From CAZAQS01 sp964486825 (GTDB lineage: Bacteria > Chloroflexota > Anaerolineae > Anaerolineales > UBA4823), in contig CAZAQS010000058.1 in assembly GCA_964486825.1 (NCBI GenBank), positions 1 through 21,305 of the forward strand: a stretch of DNA of 21,305 nucleotides, in the 5' to 3' direction. Under the pieces are notes generated by a model. The model saw only the letters and a list, made by a program, of their open reading frames with translations. It was not told the DNA's origin and did no database searches. The translations under genes and the position numbers were made by a program. The first letter of the stretch is position 1; every line of letters begins with the position of its first letter. This document shows positions 8,425-16,024 of the stretch, piece by piece.

Positions 8425-8450
8425 TTGGCAAAAGTTGGATGGAGTATAAT
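8425..8450 (+). promoter_or_regulatory. Possible promoter for the CPBP protease cluster
   Basis: A perfect TATAAT lies at 8445-8450, between the long hairpin and the protease gene. The only -35-like hexamer, TTGGCA at 8425-8430, is only 14 bases away, shorter than optimal. It may depend on an activator or an alternative -35. Confidence 0.35.
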
Positions 8451-8503
8451 TTGACCGGGATCTGGGTTTTATCAAAGTAATCGGAGGACGGGGGAAAGAG
8501 CGA

Positions 8504-9580
8504 ATGCAAACCATCGGTACGATCTTTTGGAACCAGCAGGAAAAGCGCTTGCGTGCTTTTTGGAGGCTCTTGGGCCAGATCATCCTGCTTATATTGGTTA
8601 CCCTGCCACTCCAGTTGGTGACGACATTCATCGCCATGGGATACTTGATGTCCAGTGAGGACCTTCCACCTGCAGAAGCGGCTGATCCGCTCCTGTTGCA
8701 GGAATATATCGCCCAATCACCCTTCCTGCTGCTTGTTTCATCCCTCGTGACTCTAGGCGCTATAATCCTGAGCGTCTGGTTAGCTGGCAAGTTACTGGAC
8801 AAACGCCCGTTTTACGATTTTGGCTTGCGACTGACCCGAAATTGGTGGATTGACTTCGGCTTTGGCCTGTTTTTAGGTGTGCTGCTGGTCTCCTTGATCT
8901 TCCTGGTTCAGCTTGCTGCGGGATGGATTTCGGTTACAGGAACCATGGTAACGTCGGAACCTGGGACTGGTTTCCTGGCAGCCATCCTGGTTCCTCTGGT
9001 CACGTTCCTGGCGGTAGGCATCCAGGAGGAGCTCTTCAGCCGGGGATACCAGCTAAAAAACCTGGCCGAAGGCTTTAACGGCAGCACGGTCTCGCCAAAT
9101 ACAGCCATCCTGCTTGCCACCCTCTTATCGTCTGTCGTTTTTGGAGTTTTGCATATCCTCAATCCTAATTCCAGCTTTTTCACCACTTTTAATATCATCC
9201 TGGCAGGCATATTCCTTCTGGCGATGGGTTTCATCCTGACAGGAGAGCTGGCCATACCCATCGGCGTTCATATCACATGGAACTTTACCATGGGCAATGT
9301 TTATGGTTTCCCCGTCAGTGGGATAGACTTCCGAGGAGCTACAATTGTAGCAGTCGAACAACATGGCCCGGAGTTGTGGACCGGAGGAGCGTTCGGACCG
9401 GAAGGCGGCTTGCTGGGTGTAATGGCGATTTTGCTCGGCGGACTGTTGACAGTTTTGTGGGTGCGCCAGCGATATGGTAATTCACAACTTGAGGAGAAAC
9501 TGGCAGTTGCCCCGCAAAGGTCAGGAAACCAGCCTACTTCAGAAACGCCATCTGGAAACCTTGGAGAGCCAGGTTACTGA
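8504..9580 (+). CDS. CPBP-family intramembrane glutamic endopeptidase
   Basis: Polytopic membrane protein of 358 residues of the CAAX protease/bacteriocin-processing (ABI) family, which cleaves or matures substrates inside the membrane. Motif 1 is EELFSRG (Glu175, Glu176, Arg180), motif 2 is FGVLH with His217, and motif 3 is HITWN (His256, Asn260); the catalytic set is complete. About eight hydrophobic segments are seen, at roughly 23-45, 72-95, 115-138, 157-173, 200-217, 228-246, 250-265 and 310-330. The C-terminal 40 residues are polar and probably cytoplasmic. GGAGG lies upstream of the ATG. It heads a cluster of envelope proteins; a substrate among its neighbours is possible but not shown. 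Confidence 0.9.
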   Translation: MQTIGTIFWNQQEKRLRAFWRLLGQIILLILVTLPLQLVTTFIAMGYLMSSEDLPPAEAADPLLLQEYIAQSPFLLLVSSLVTLGAIILSVWLAGKLLDKRPFYDFGLRLTRNWWIDFGFGLFLGVLLVSLIFLVQLAAGWISVTGTMVTSEPGTGFLAAILVPLVTFLAVGIQEELFSRGYQLKNLAEGFNGSTVSPNTAILLATLLSSVVFGVLHILNPNSSFFTTFNIILAGIFLLAMGFILTGELAIPIGVHITWNFTMGNVYGFPVSGIDFRGATIVAVEQHGPELWTGGAFGPEGGLLGVMAILLGGLLTVLWVRQRYGNSQLEEKLAVAPQRSGNQPTSETPSGNLGEPGY

Positions 9581-9667
9581 TCCAAATACAAAAACCGATG
9601 GTGAAAAAACAGTACTGGTAACAGGTATATGTACTCGAGACTCAGAAAATACAGGAGGAAATACACA

Positions 9668-10525
9668 ATGAACAAGATAAAGAAAACAGCTTTAATTGCT
9701 GGGGGTGGTCTTGCAGCCGTAGGAGGTTTGGCCTATCTTGGCCTTAAGATTCCTCCAGGTTCTTTTCCACCGCCTGAGGACTTGACAAGATTGCATGATC
9801 GAGTTGATTTCTCCGGTGAATACCCCGATCCAGTCAAATACCACCTTACCGGAACTTTTGGTGAAAAGGTGCCGGTTATACAAACCGCGATTGTATGGGG
9901 GCAAGCGCGCTACAAGATCAATGGTCTAAACTTACCCATGCGATTCAAGACATACTATGCCCCAGGACAACACTTTTACCGGGATATCGAAATCACCTGG
10001 TATGGGCGGCCGGTCATCCGCGGTTATGATTACTTTCTATTTGGCGAAGGCAGGCTAGAGGCAAACGGCCTGATGAACCTTTACCAGGTAGGGGAAAAAA
10101 CCAATCAAGGGCAGGTCCTGTCTATGTGGGCAGAAGCTATGTGGATGCCGTCCATATTCATTACAGATGACCGGCTGCGGTGGGAGGAGATCGACGATGT
10201 CACTGCTCGCCTGGTGGTGCCAATTAATGGAGGGGAGGAGTCTTTACTGGCAAGGTTCGATAAACAAACCGGCCTTTTGCGTTATGTCTCGGGTATGCGC
10301 TACCGGAACGAGCAAGAGAACCGGATACCCTGGCGAGTTGATTATTCTAACTGGATCGCACGGCACGGCATGCGGATCCCGCGCAAGATCTCAATGACCT
10401 GGGCAGACCAGGACTCTCCCTATGCAAGTTTTGTCATGGAAGGCGTCGAGTACAATGTGGATATCTCTGAAAGGATCTCTCGAGAAACCATGCCCAGCCC
10501 AGAAACAGGCACGAAGGCTGCATAA
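9668..10525 (+). CDS. DUF6544 family membrane-anchored protein
   Basis: Function unknown. The 285-residue protein starts with KIKKTALIAGGGLAAVGGLA, a basic stretch and one hydrophobic helix at about residues 8-27, likely an uncleaved anchor with the rest outside the cytoplasm. The body carries features I associate with DUF6544: PVKYHLTG near the start, GQARYKINGLNLPMRF, GEKTNQGQVLSMWAEAMWMP, DDRLRWEEIDDVTARL and an FDKQTGLLRYVSGMRYR segment. These suggest a beta-rich lipid-binding-like fold. I chose ATG 9668 because AGGAGG (9653-9658) lies 9 bases before it; a start 13 codons upstream has no RBS. It follows the protease by 87 bases and its 3' end overlaps the next gene. Confidence 0.8.
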   Translation: MNKIKKTALIAGGGLAAVGGLAYLGLKIPPGSFPPPEDLTRLHDRVDFSGEYPDPVKYHLTGTFGEKVPVIQTAIVWGQARYKINGLNLPMRFKTYYAPGQHFYRDIEITWYGRPVIRGYDYFLFGEGRLEANGLMNLYQVGEKTNQGQVLSMWAEAMWMPSIFITDDRLRWEEIDDVTARLVVPINGGEESLLARFDKQTGLLRYVSGMRYRNEQENRIPWRVDYSNWIARHGMRIPRKISMTWADQDSPYASFVMEGVEYNVDISERISRETMPSPETGTKAA

Positions 10526-11228
10526 GATCTCCCTGGTTATCCTTTCCGTTTTGGCATATCTCCTTGTAGCTTGTGGACCTTTGACTGGTGGACCTCTTCA
10601 AACAGAATCTAGAGTTGTTGAACTGGAAGGTGCAGACTCAGCCCAAGTAGAAATCAGCATGGGAGCTGGCAGGTTGCGCGTGGAAGGTGGTAGTTCAAGG
10701 CTAATGGAAGGCGCCTTCACGTATAATATCGAAGAGTGGCGCCCAGAAATTAATTATTCAGTAAGCGAAACTACTGGACGCCTGGTCGTCCAGCCACCGC
10801 CTGGGATCGACATCCTCCCCCAGGTGGGCACCAGCCAATATGATTGGAACCTGCGTATGAACAGCCAGGTCCCCCTGGAACTCAAAGTGGTACTTGGCGC
10901 CGGGGAAGGAGTCCTGCATCTAGGAGATATCAACCTTACCAGACTCTCGGTCACCACCGGGGCGGGTAGCACCATTGTTGACCTGCGGAAGAACTGGCCA
11001 CATGACTTGCACGCTGAGATTACCGGAGGGGTTGGGGAGGTGACCCTACAGCTGCCATCTACAACCGGTGTAAGGCTCGAAACGAGTGGGCTGGCGGTGG
11101 TCAACGCAGATGACCTGGTAAGAGAAGGAAATGTCTACGTAAACCAGGCTTTTGGGCAAACAGCCAATAACCTTTTCATGACCTTCCAGGCGGGAATCGG
11201 TGCGCTAAACGTAGAGGTAGGTCAATAA
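10455..11228 (+). CDS. Toast-rack (DUF2154/DUF4097-like) lipoprotein
   Basis: Predicted surface lipoprotein of 257 residues. A hydrophobic signal ISLVILSVLAYLLVAC ends in a lipobox with Cys40 (counted from ATG 10455), and the mature part starts GPLTGGPL. The following segment, VVELEGADSAQVEISMGAGR and later EGAFTYNIEEW, matches the toast-rack N-terminal pattern. It leads into repeated beta-strands (LGAGEGVLHLGDI, TTGAGSTIVDL, ITGGVGEVTLQL, AGIGALNVEVG), as in the adhesin-like part of LiaF/YvqF relatives. The start is uncertain: it overlaps the DUF6544 gene by at least 71 bases. ATG 10455 has GGAAGG 11 bases upstream, while ATG 10422 has no RBS; either gives an unusually long n-region before the signal. 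Domain call good, start poor. Confidence 0.82.
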   Translation: MWISLKGSLEKPCPAQKQARRLHKISLVILSVLAYLLVACGPLTGGPLQTESRVVELEGADSAQVEISMGAGRLRVEGGSSRLMEGAFTYNIEEWRPEINYSVSETTGRLVVQPPPGIDILPQVGTSQYDWNLRMNSQVPLELKVVLGAGEGVLHLGDINLTRLSVTTGAGSTIVDLRKNWPHDLHAEITGGVGEVTLQLPSTTGVRLETSGLAVVNADDLVREGNVYVNQAFGQTANNLFMTFQAGIGALNVEVGQ

Positions 11229-11322
11229 TAACCCGCCTGCACTTCCTATTACTTATTTGAATGGACGATTAGGGCTTGTAATCGGATACAAAATCTGCTA
11301 AAGTGATAATAAAGGAGGACTT

Positions 11323-11343
11323 GTGATTGTACCGGTCCGGTGA
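11323..11343 (+). other. Six-codon mini-ORF with ideal ribosome binding site
   Basis: AAAGGAGG (11311-11318) is followed by GTG at 11323 and six codons to TGA at 11341, about 125 bases ahead of the HEAT-repeat gene. The RBS is one of the best in the window yet serves no long frame. It may be a leader peptide, a decayed gene start, or chance. Confidence 0.2.
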
Positions 11344-11468
11344 GCTGGGCTGAGTAACATTTCTGAAACTACATTCTTACTATACTCGCATTTCCGATTT
11401 TGCCCGGCTGCTGTTCCATTGAAGGTACAGAAGTGCCGGGCGCCTGTATTTATTGCAGGAGGTGTATC

Positions 11469-12464
11469 ATGATCGGAGTTCGTAAGAGTATACAACGGCA
11501 TGAAGCCGAAAACACAATGCTCAATCGAGCTTTAGAGGGGGATCTAGAATCTGTGAACCAGGTACTCAATTACCTGAGCTCGTCGAATAAATACCTGCGC
11601 AGGATCATGCAGGAAGCCATCCACGATTTCCTAGGCCAAAGGATATGGGATATGCTGCTCCATTGTTTGGCAGAACACTGTTGGGAAGGTCACCCCGACA
11701 GCATCCGCAGGAATGAGCTGCAGTCATCCGAAAGAATCGACCTTTCGATCGAAGAGTTATTTGTAAAGGATGAAAGTGGATGGGAAAGAAGATTCAAGGA
11801 TGAGGCACTGCTTAGGGGATTAGAAGAGGAATCCCAAGAGGTGCGCTGGACAGCGGCTTATTTATCAGGCTTGCGCGGTTACCTGGATGCCATCCCAGTC
11901 CTTTCGACGATTATCGATTGCGAATCTATAAAATGGAAGCTGCGCGCAGTGCGAGCTTTAGCAGCGCTGAGTCATGAAGCATGCGGCCCACCTCTGATCA
12001 AAGCACTGGCGCAAGATCAAGATGTGCTCCATCAGGAAGCCTTACGGGCATTGAGCAGTATGGGTGGAAAAATGAAGCTGGCCTGGCTTTCAGCGCTCAG
12101 CCATCCGGACAGCCATATCCGCTGGCATGCAGCGCGTGGGTTAGGACAGGCGGGAGATGCATCTTCAATAAAAATCCTGGCTGAAGGATTGCTGGATGAA
12201 AACCATGCCGTACGTTGGGCTACGGCCGATCTGTTGGCCTACCTGGGAGAAATATCTGCGCCGGTCGTGTTGGAGCTGATCATCAAACACCCTTTGGCCG
12301 AACCGTTCAGAGAATCTGCCTATCATGCGCTACACTCGATTACCAGCCAGGCCGTTCAAGAGCGGTTGAAACCACTCCTCCAAGCTCTACAATCTCCAAC
12401 CGCCAGGCTTGAGGCCCCTGCTGAAGCGCAACGAATACTACTGGAGTGGGACCAGGGAAAATAA
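11469..12464 (+). CDS. HEAT-repeat protein, 331 aa
   Basis: Cytoplasmic alpha-solenoid protein, probably a protein-protein interaction scaffold; partner unknown. The N-terminal 100 residues are helical without clear repeats. From about residue 115 to 330 there are HEAT/PBS-lyase-like repeats of roughly 31 residues, recognisable by EVRWTAAYLSGLRG, KWKLRAVRALAALS, VLHQEALRALSSMG, HIRWHAARGLGQAG, AVRWATADLLAYLG and FRESAYHALHSI. The start at 11469 is set by AGGAGGTG seven bases upstream; longer readings begin inside the untranslated leader. No catalytic motif is visible. HEAT/PBS-lyase proteins may help load phycobilins elsewhere, but nothing here points to that. It is 25 bases from the Cys-rich gene downstream, suggesting joint transcription. 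Confidence 0.85.
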   Translation: MIGVRKSIQRHEAENTMLNRALEGDLESVNQVLNYLSSSNKYLRRIMQEAIHDFLGQRIWDMLLHCLAEHCWEGHPDSIRRNELQSSERIDLSIEELFVKDESGWERRFKDEALLRGLEEESQEVRWTAAYLSGLRGYLDAIPVLSTIIDCESIKWKLRAVRALAALSHEACGPPLIKALAQDQDVLHQEALRALSSMGGKMKLAWLSALSHPDSHIRWHAARGLGQAGDASSIKILAEGLLDENHAVRWATADLLAYLGEISAPVVLELIIKHPLAEPFRESAYHALHSITSQAVQERLKPLLQALQSPTARLEAPAEAQRILLEWDQGK

Positions 12465-12489
12465 TATTGATAAACGGAAGGAGGTCAAC

Positions 12490-12684
12490 ATGGCACGGAT
12501 CGAAGAAACCGTACGATGTGATGGTTGTGGTGTGGAGATTCTCGGATCTCCCCTGGTTGTAGCGGGTTATTACTACTGCTGCCTGGATTGCCGGGATGGA
12601 TTGGAATGCGAGTGCGCACAGAAAATGGAATTTGATGAGGACCGTGGAGATATGAGCTCACCCATTCCAGGATCAGATTCCTAG
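12490..12684 (+). CDS. Small cysteine-rich, probably metal-binding protein, 64 aa
   Basis: Unrecognised by name. Seven cysteines in 64 residues: CDGC (10, 13), then YYYCCLDC (30, 31, 34), then CEC (40, 42). The pattern CxxC-16-CCxxC-5-CxC fits a zinc ribbon or treble-clef-like site with extra cysteines, or a metallothionein-like cluster. The N-terminus (MARIEETVRC) is unremarkable and the tail (DEDRGDMSSPIPGSDS) is acidic and likely disordered. No signal peptide. AAGGAGG about six bases before ATG 12490 fixes the start. It follows the HEAT-repeat gene by 25 bases. A role as a metal sensor, chaperone or adaptor for the HEAT scaffold is inference only. Confidence 0.75.
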   Translation: MARIEETVRCDGCGVEILGSPLVVAGYYYCCLDCRDGLECECAQKMEFDEDRGDMSSPIPGSDS

Positions 12685-12872
12685 TTTTCCGTCCAATGGA
12701 ATTTAATAGTTAATCGATTCCTGTTAAGGTTCTTTCTGCCTGTTTTATTTGAATTGGAGAGCCTGCCAGGCAGGATGGAAAGAGTTTATCTACTTAGATT
12801 ATATTTTTCCGTTGTTTGTGGGAATACCATAAATCTCCCAACCCACTTTTCATCCTAACATAAGATTCAGGC

Positions 12873-12900
12873 TTTACAGCTAAGGAAATATATGTATAAT
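12873..12900 (+). promoter_or_regulatory. Promoter of the tetR-ABC operon
   Basis: TTTACA (12873-12878), a 16-base spacer and a perfect TATAAT (12895-12900) face the TetR gene. Transcription should begin near 12907, inside the operator described next, leaving a leader of about 40 bases. Confidence 0.75.
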
Positions 12901-12902
12901 AT

Positions 12903-12935
12903 ATGACTATATGACTTAATTAGTCAAACAGTCAT
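12903..12935 (+). promoter_or_regulatory. Four-half-site palindromic operator (TGACT/AGTCA)
   Basis: Two TGACT motifs (12904-12908 and 12912-12916) are mirrored by two AGTCA motifs (12922-12926 and 12930-12934) around a centre at 12919, giving a near-perfect 33-base dyad. It covers the predicted transcription start and ends directly before the Shine-Dalgarno sequence. This is the expected layout for autorepression by the TetR protein encoded next, possibly binding as a pair of dimers. Confidence 0.7.
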
Positions 12936-12947
12936 AAGGAGGGTATT

Positions 12948-13547
12948 TTGCCAAAGGCTTTTTCTGAAAAAGAAAAAGAAAACATCAGGAACCGCTTGAT
13001 GGAGAGTGGTATCCAGCTGTTCGGAACGTACGGAATTAAAAAGACGAACGTCGAAGATCTGGCACGCTCGGTTGGAATATCCAAAGGCGCCTTTTACTTG
13101 TTTTTCAATTCAAAAGAGGAACTATTTCTAGGGATCATCGAACAATTTGAGGAAAAATACCGTCGCGAAGTTTTTACAGACACATTCAAATCCGGAATAT
13201 CTAATTATGAGAGTTTTAAGCAAGTGCTCAAAAATGCCTTTTCATTGTGGAAATCCAATCCAATTTTGAGCAAATTTACCCAGGCAGATCACGAATATCT
13301 GCTTAGAAAATTACCTCCGGAGAAAGTACAAGCCCACCTTGCCAGCGATGATGCTTTCATCACGGAGCTCCTGGGACAATGGAAAAGCGTTGGGATTGAG
13401 GTGAAGGTACTGCCAGAAATTGTCTCTGGGCTCTTGAAAGCTCTATTTTATGTATCCCTTCATGAAGCAGAGTTTGATGAGGATGTTTATCAGGAGACCA
13501 TGGAATTGCTTATCCAGCTGGTAGCGAAACATATCTTCCCAGAATAA
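12948..13547 (+). CDS. TetR-family transcriptional regulator
   Basis: DNA-binding repressor, 199 residues, predicted to sense a ligand and control its own operon. The N-terminal domain is typical: helix 1 around NIRNRLMESGIQLFGTYG, then the helix-turn-helix TNVEDLARSVGISKGAFYLF (about residues 34-53), and SKEELFLGIIEQF. The C-terminal ligand domain (about 70-199) is helical and not assignable. Translation appears to start at TTG 12948, four bases after AAGGAGGG (12936-12943); the next ATG, at residue 17, would cut helix 1. The gene is richer in A/T than the upstream neighbourhood. It precedes the exporter ATPase gene by 39 bases in the same direction, so one promoter probably serves all four genes. 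Confidence 0.93.
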   Translation: MPKAFSEKEKENIRNRLMESGIQLFGTYGIKKTNVEDLARSVGISKGAFYLFFNSKEELFLGIIEQFEEKYRREVFTDTFKSGISNYESFKQVLKNAFSLWKSNPILSKFTQADHEYLLRKLPPEKVQAHLASDDAFITELLGQWKSVGIEVKVLPEIVSGLLKALFYVSLHEAEFDEDVYQETMELLIQLVAKHIFPE

Positions 13548-13586
13548 GAAACTAAGAAAAACTCTATATGAGCTTTGGAGTGAGCA

Positions 13587-14444
13587 ATGTTAATCGAGGT
13601 AGATCTTCTATCCTTTTCATATCCTAAAATTCCTCAACCCACCCTAAAGAACATGTCTTTCTATGTCGAAACCGGGGAAATCTTTGGTTTCCTCGGGCCC
13701 AGTGGAGCAGGAAAATCTACCACACAGAAAATCCTTATTGGCTTGCTAAAAGAATATCAGGGGAGGGTTTCGATCTTTGATAAAGAGCTATCGCAGTGGA
13801 AATCGGATTTCTATGAAAAAGTAGGCGTTTCTTTCGAAATGCCTAACCATTTCCTTAAGCTTACTGCATTCGAGAACCTAAATTATTTCAGGTCGCTTTA
13901 TAAGCAAAGCGGTCCTAGCCCAGAAAATCTCCTCGAAATGGTCGGGTTAGAAGGAGATGGTAATCTCCTGGTATCTCAATACTCAAAAGGGATGAAAAAT
14001 CGCTTAAGTGTAGCCCGCTCCTTACTGAACGAGCCTGAATTGCTATTTTTAGATGAACCAACCGCTGGATTAGACCCAATAAATGCGCGGCGAATAAAAG
14101 ATCTTATCCTTGCTCAAAAGACGCATGGCAGAACAGTGTTTTTAACCACACATGACATGCAAGTTGCAGAAAGCTTATGCGATAGGGTGGCATTGATCGT
14201 GGAAGGTGAGATCAAATTAATCGACTCACCCCGGCAATTGAAACTGCTGTATGGGCGACCTCGGGTACGTGTTGAATACCGGAAGAATTCACATGTAGAT
14301 TGGAAGGAATTTTCCCTAATAGGTCTGGGCGAGAATACTGATTTCCTGGATCTCTTACGCAATAATCCAGTAGAAACCATACATACGATGGAAGCCACCT
14401 TAGAGGATATTTTTATTCAAGTAACTGGAAGATCCTTGCAATGA
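13587..14444 (+). CDS. ABC exporter ATP-binding protein
   Basis: Nucleotide-binding subunit (285 residues) of an ABC exporter. Walker A is GPSGAGKST (37-45), the signature is the variant YSKGM (132-136, in place of LSGGQ), Walker B is LLFLDEPT (152-159), the D-loop is GLDP and the switch histidine is in TTHD (His189). At the Q-loop position the sequence reads VSFEMPNHF, so glutamate seems to replace the usual glutamine. The C-terminal extension (about 205-285) is typical of drug-export ATPases of the CcmA/DRA type. GGAG precedes the ATG by about 8 bases. Its last four bases overlap the first permease (ATGA). Operon structure and subunit make-up resemble the Rv2686c-Rv2688c fluoroquinolone exporter of Mycobacterium tuberculosis; the substrate here is not proven. 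Confidence 0.93.
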   Translation: MLIEVDLLSFSYPKIPQPTLKNMSFYVETGEIFGFLGPSGAGKSTTQKILIGLLKEYQGRVSIFDKELSQWKSDFYEKVGVSFEMPNHFLKLTAFENLNYFRSLYKQSGPSPENLLEMVGLEGDGNLLVSQYSKGMKNRLSVARSLLNEPELLFLDEPTAGLDPINARRIKDLILAQKTHGRTVFLTTHDMQVAESLCDRVALIVEGEIKLIDSPRQLKLLYGRPRVRVEYRKNSHVDWKEFSLIGLGENTDFLDLLRNNPVETIHTMEATLEDIFIQVTGRSLQ

Positions 14445-15172
14445 ACCCACAAGTTACATTTTCTAGATTAGCATCGACTTTGAAGGAAGATATTCGACTT
14501 CAATTCAGGAATGGTTTTTACTATGCAACCTTATTTGTTGTTGCTATATGGGTGGTTTTGTTCATTAACTTGCCTGGCCTGGATCTAAGAGAGATTTGGC
14601 CAGTGCTCCTGTTCACGAACTTGATTATCACCACCTTTTACTTCATCGGGGGTCTGGTCTTACTAGAAAAAGCCGAAGGCACCCTAGTGGCTCAGATCGT
14701 CACACCGCTGCGAAGCTGGGAATATCTCGCCTCAAAGGTACTAACATTGAGTATTCTAGCTTTTCTAGAAAATGTCGTCCTGACCCTCTTCGTTTTTGGT
14801 GTAAATTTCAGGATACTGCCTTTGATAGCAGGCATCGCTTTGGCAGGAGCTATGTACACCTTGCTCGGATTCTTGATAGTAGCCCGCTATGATTCGATCA
14901 ACGAATACTTGCTCCCTTCAATGCTCTACGTTCTGCTATTTTCACTTCCTGTATCGCCCTATTTTGGGGTAGATATTTCCTGGCTGACATGGTTACTTTA
15001 CCTGCACCCTCTGCAAGCCCCATTATTACTTATACAGTTTGCTTTCCTGGGTTTGGAAATCTGGCAGGTTCTTTATGCTGCCGGTTATTCCTTGCTAATG
15101 ATACTTTTAATCAGCTCGTTGACATTGAAGGCCTTTCACCGGTTTATTATTAGGGGGGAAGGAATCCACTAG
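14441..15172 (+). CDS. ABC exporter permease subunit 1
   Basis: Integral membrane protein of 243 residues with six hydrophobic segments at about 27-45, 53-74, 95-120, 123-142, 152-172 and 210-232. The N-terminal part (STLKEDIRLQFRNGFYYATL) has the amphipathic 'coupling' helix preceding the first membrane span seen in ABC-2 type drug exporters. It starts within the stop codon of the ATPase gene (ATGA), indicating translational coupling, and is followed one base later by the second permease. It resembles the fluoroquinolone-type exporter permeases by arrangement and by ABC-2 features; sequence alone does not reveal the cargo. Confidence 0.85.
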   Translation: MNPQVTFSRLASTLKEDIRLQFRNGFYYATLFVVAIWVVLFINLPGLDLREIWPVLLFTNLIITTFYFIGGLVLLEKAEGTLVAQIVTPLRSWEYLASKVLTLSILAFLENVVLTLFVFGVNFRILPLIAGIALAGAMYTLLGFLIVARYDSINEYLLPSMLYVLLFSLPVSPYFGVDISWLTWLLYLHPLQAPLLLIQFAFLGLEIWQVLYAAGYSLLMILLISSLTLKAFHRFIIRGEGIH

Positions 15173-15173
15173 C

Positions 15174-15917
15174 ATGAACATCATTCAATCTATTACCGCT
15201 CACGGGCCTGTTGATCTGAAAAGTGTTCGGCGTGACCCGCTCCTGCGTTGGATAGTCGTTTTGCCTCTGGTGATCGCTCTAGCTTTACGATTCATTGCCC
15301 CGCCAATCATTCAAAACCTACAAGAGATCATCCATCTGGAGATACTCCCCTATTACCCCGCCATGATGAGCTATATGCTACTGATTCTGGTACCATCCCT
15401 GGTTGGGATGGTGACGGGTTTCCTTCTGCTGGACCAGCGGGATGACCGAATCTTGACTGCTCTTCAAGTTACACCGTTGTCTATAAACGGATATCTTATT
15501 TACCGTTTGGTATTACCAAGCACGGTCAGTGTATTTGTAACTGCTCTCTTATTTCCGGCTGCTGGCATCCATGGAATCAGGCCACTGCCGCTCCTATTCT
15601 CCGCAATATTGGCCTCCTTTATGGCGCCTCTAACCACCCTGTTCATGGCTGGTTTTGCAGCGAATAAAGTCCAAGGATTCGCCTTGATGAAAGCATTCGG
15701 CGTAATCCTTATCCCCCCGATGATCGCTTATTTTATTGATTCACCCTGGCAGCTACTGCTCGGATTCTTTCCAACTTATTGGCCCGCCAGGTTCTACTGG
15801 TCCGTCCAGTCCAGTTCGCCCGGGGTGATTTTTTACTTGATTGCAGGTTTGGCCTACCAATTATTGCTCTTATCCCTCTTACTTAGAAGGTTCCATTCCA
15901 TAATGGGCCGACAGTAA
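15174..15917 (+). CDS. ABC exporter permease subunit 2
   Basis: Second ABC-2-type permease, 247 residues, with about six hydrophobic segments (roughly 28-44, 59-84, 103-125, 133-160, 167-190 and 215-238). An N-terminal segment LKSVRRDPLLRWIVVLPLVI matches the 'RRDPLL' entry into the first span seen in fluoroquinolone exporter permeases. It starts one base after the stop of subunit 1, with a purine-rich GGGGGAAGGA upstream acting as RBS. Two different permeases plus one ATPase imply a heterodimeric membrane part. It is the last gene of the tetR operon. Confidence 0.85.
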   Translation: MNIIQSITAHGPVDLKSVRRDPLLRWIVVLPLVIALALRFIAPPIIQNLQEIIHLEILPYYPAMMSYMLLILVPSLVGMVTGFLLLDQRDDRILTALQVTPLSINGYLIYRLVLPSTVSVFVTALLFPAAGIHGIRPLPLLFSAILASFMAPLTTLFMAGFAANKVQGFALMKAFGVILIPPMIAYFIDSPWQLLLGFFPTYWPARFYWSVQSSSPGVIFYLIAGLAYQLLLLSLLLRRFHSIMGRQ

Positions 15918-15929
15918 TCAACCTTTTCA

Positions 15930-15957
15930 AAAACCCGCATTCATTTTCGGTTTTGTA
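15930..15957 (+). terminator. Weak candidate terminator after the exporter operon
   Basis: AAAACC (15930-15935) can pair with GGTTTT (15949-15954) around a 13-base loop, and the 3' arm itself supplies a short T run. The stem is short and rich in A-T pairs, so this is only a suggestion. Confidence 0.3.
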
Positions 15958-15998
15958 ACTGAGCTGTCTCCACTCTAGGGACTTTCGTCCACTGTCGA

Positions 15999-16024
15999 TA
16001 TGACATACGACATTATGACATTCG
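15999..16024 (+). repeat. Tandem TATGACATWCG motifs over the Fe-S gene promoter
   Basis: TATGACATACG (15999-16009) and TATGACATTCG (16014-16024) repeat with a 15-base period and overlap the -35 region of the promoter upstream of the SufC-like gene. The position suggests a binding site for a transcription factor. The motif does not match a site I can name. Confidence 0.5.

Noticed and set aside
12762..12773. GCCTGCCAGGC palindrome as a terminator of the HEAT operon
   Set aside because: The loop would be one base and no T-tract follows; a stable terminator is unlikely.
12775..12858. 27-codon ORF between the Cys-rich gene and the tetR promoter
   Set aside because: RBS is poor, the frame is short and it ends just before the -35 box; no reason to call it a gene.
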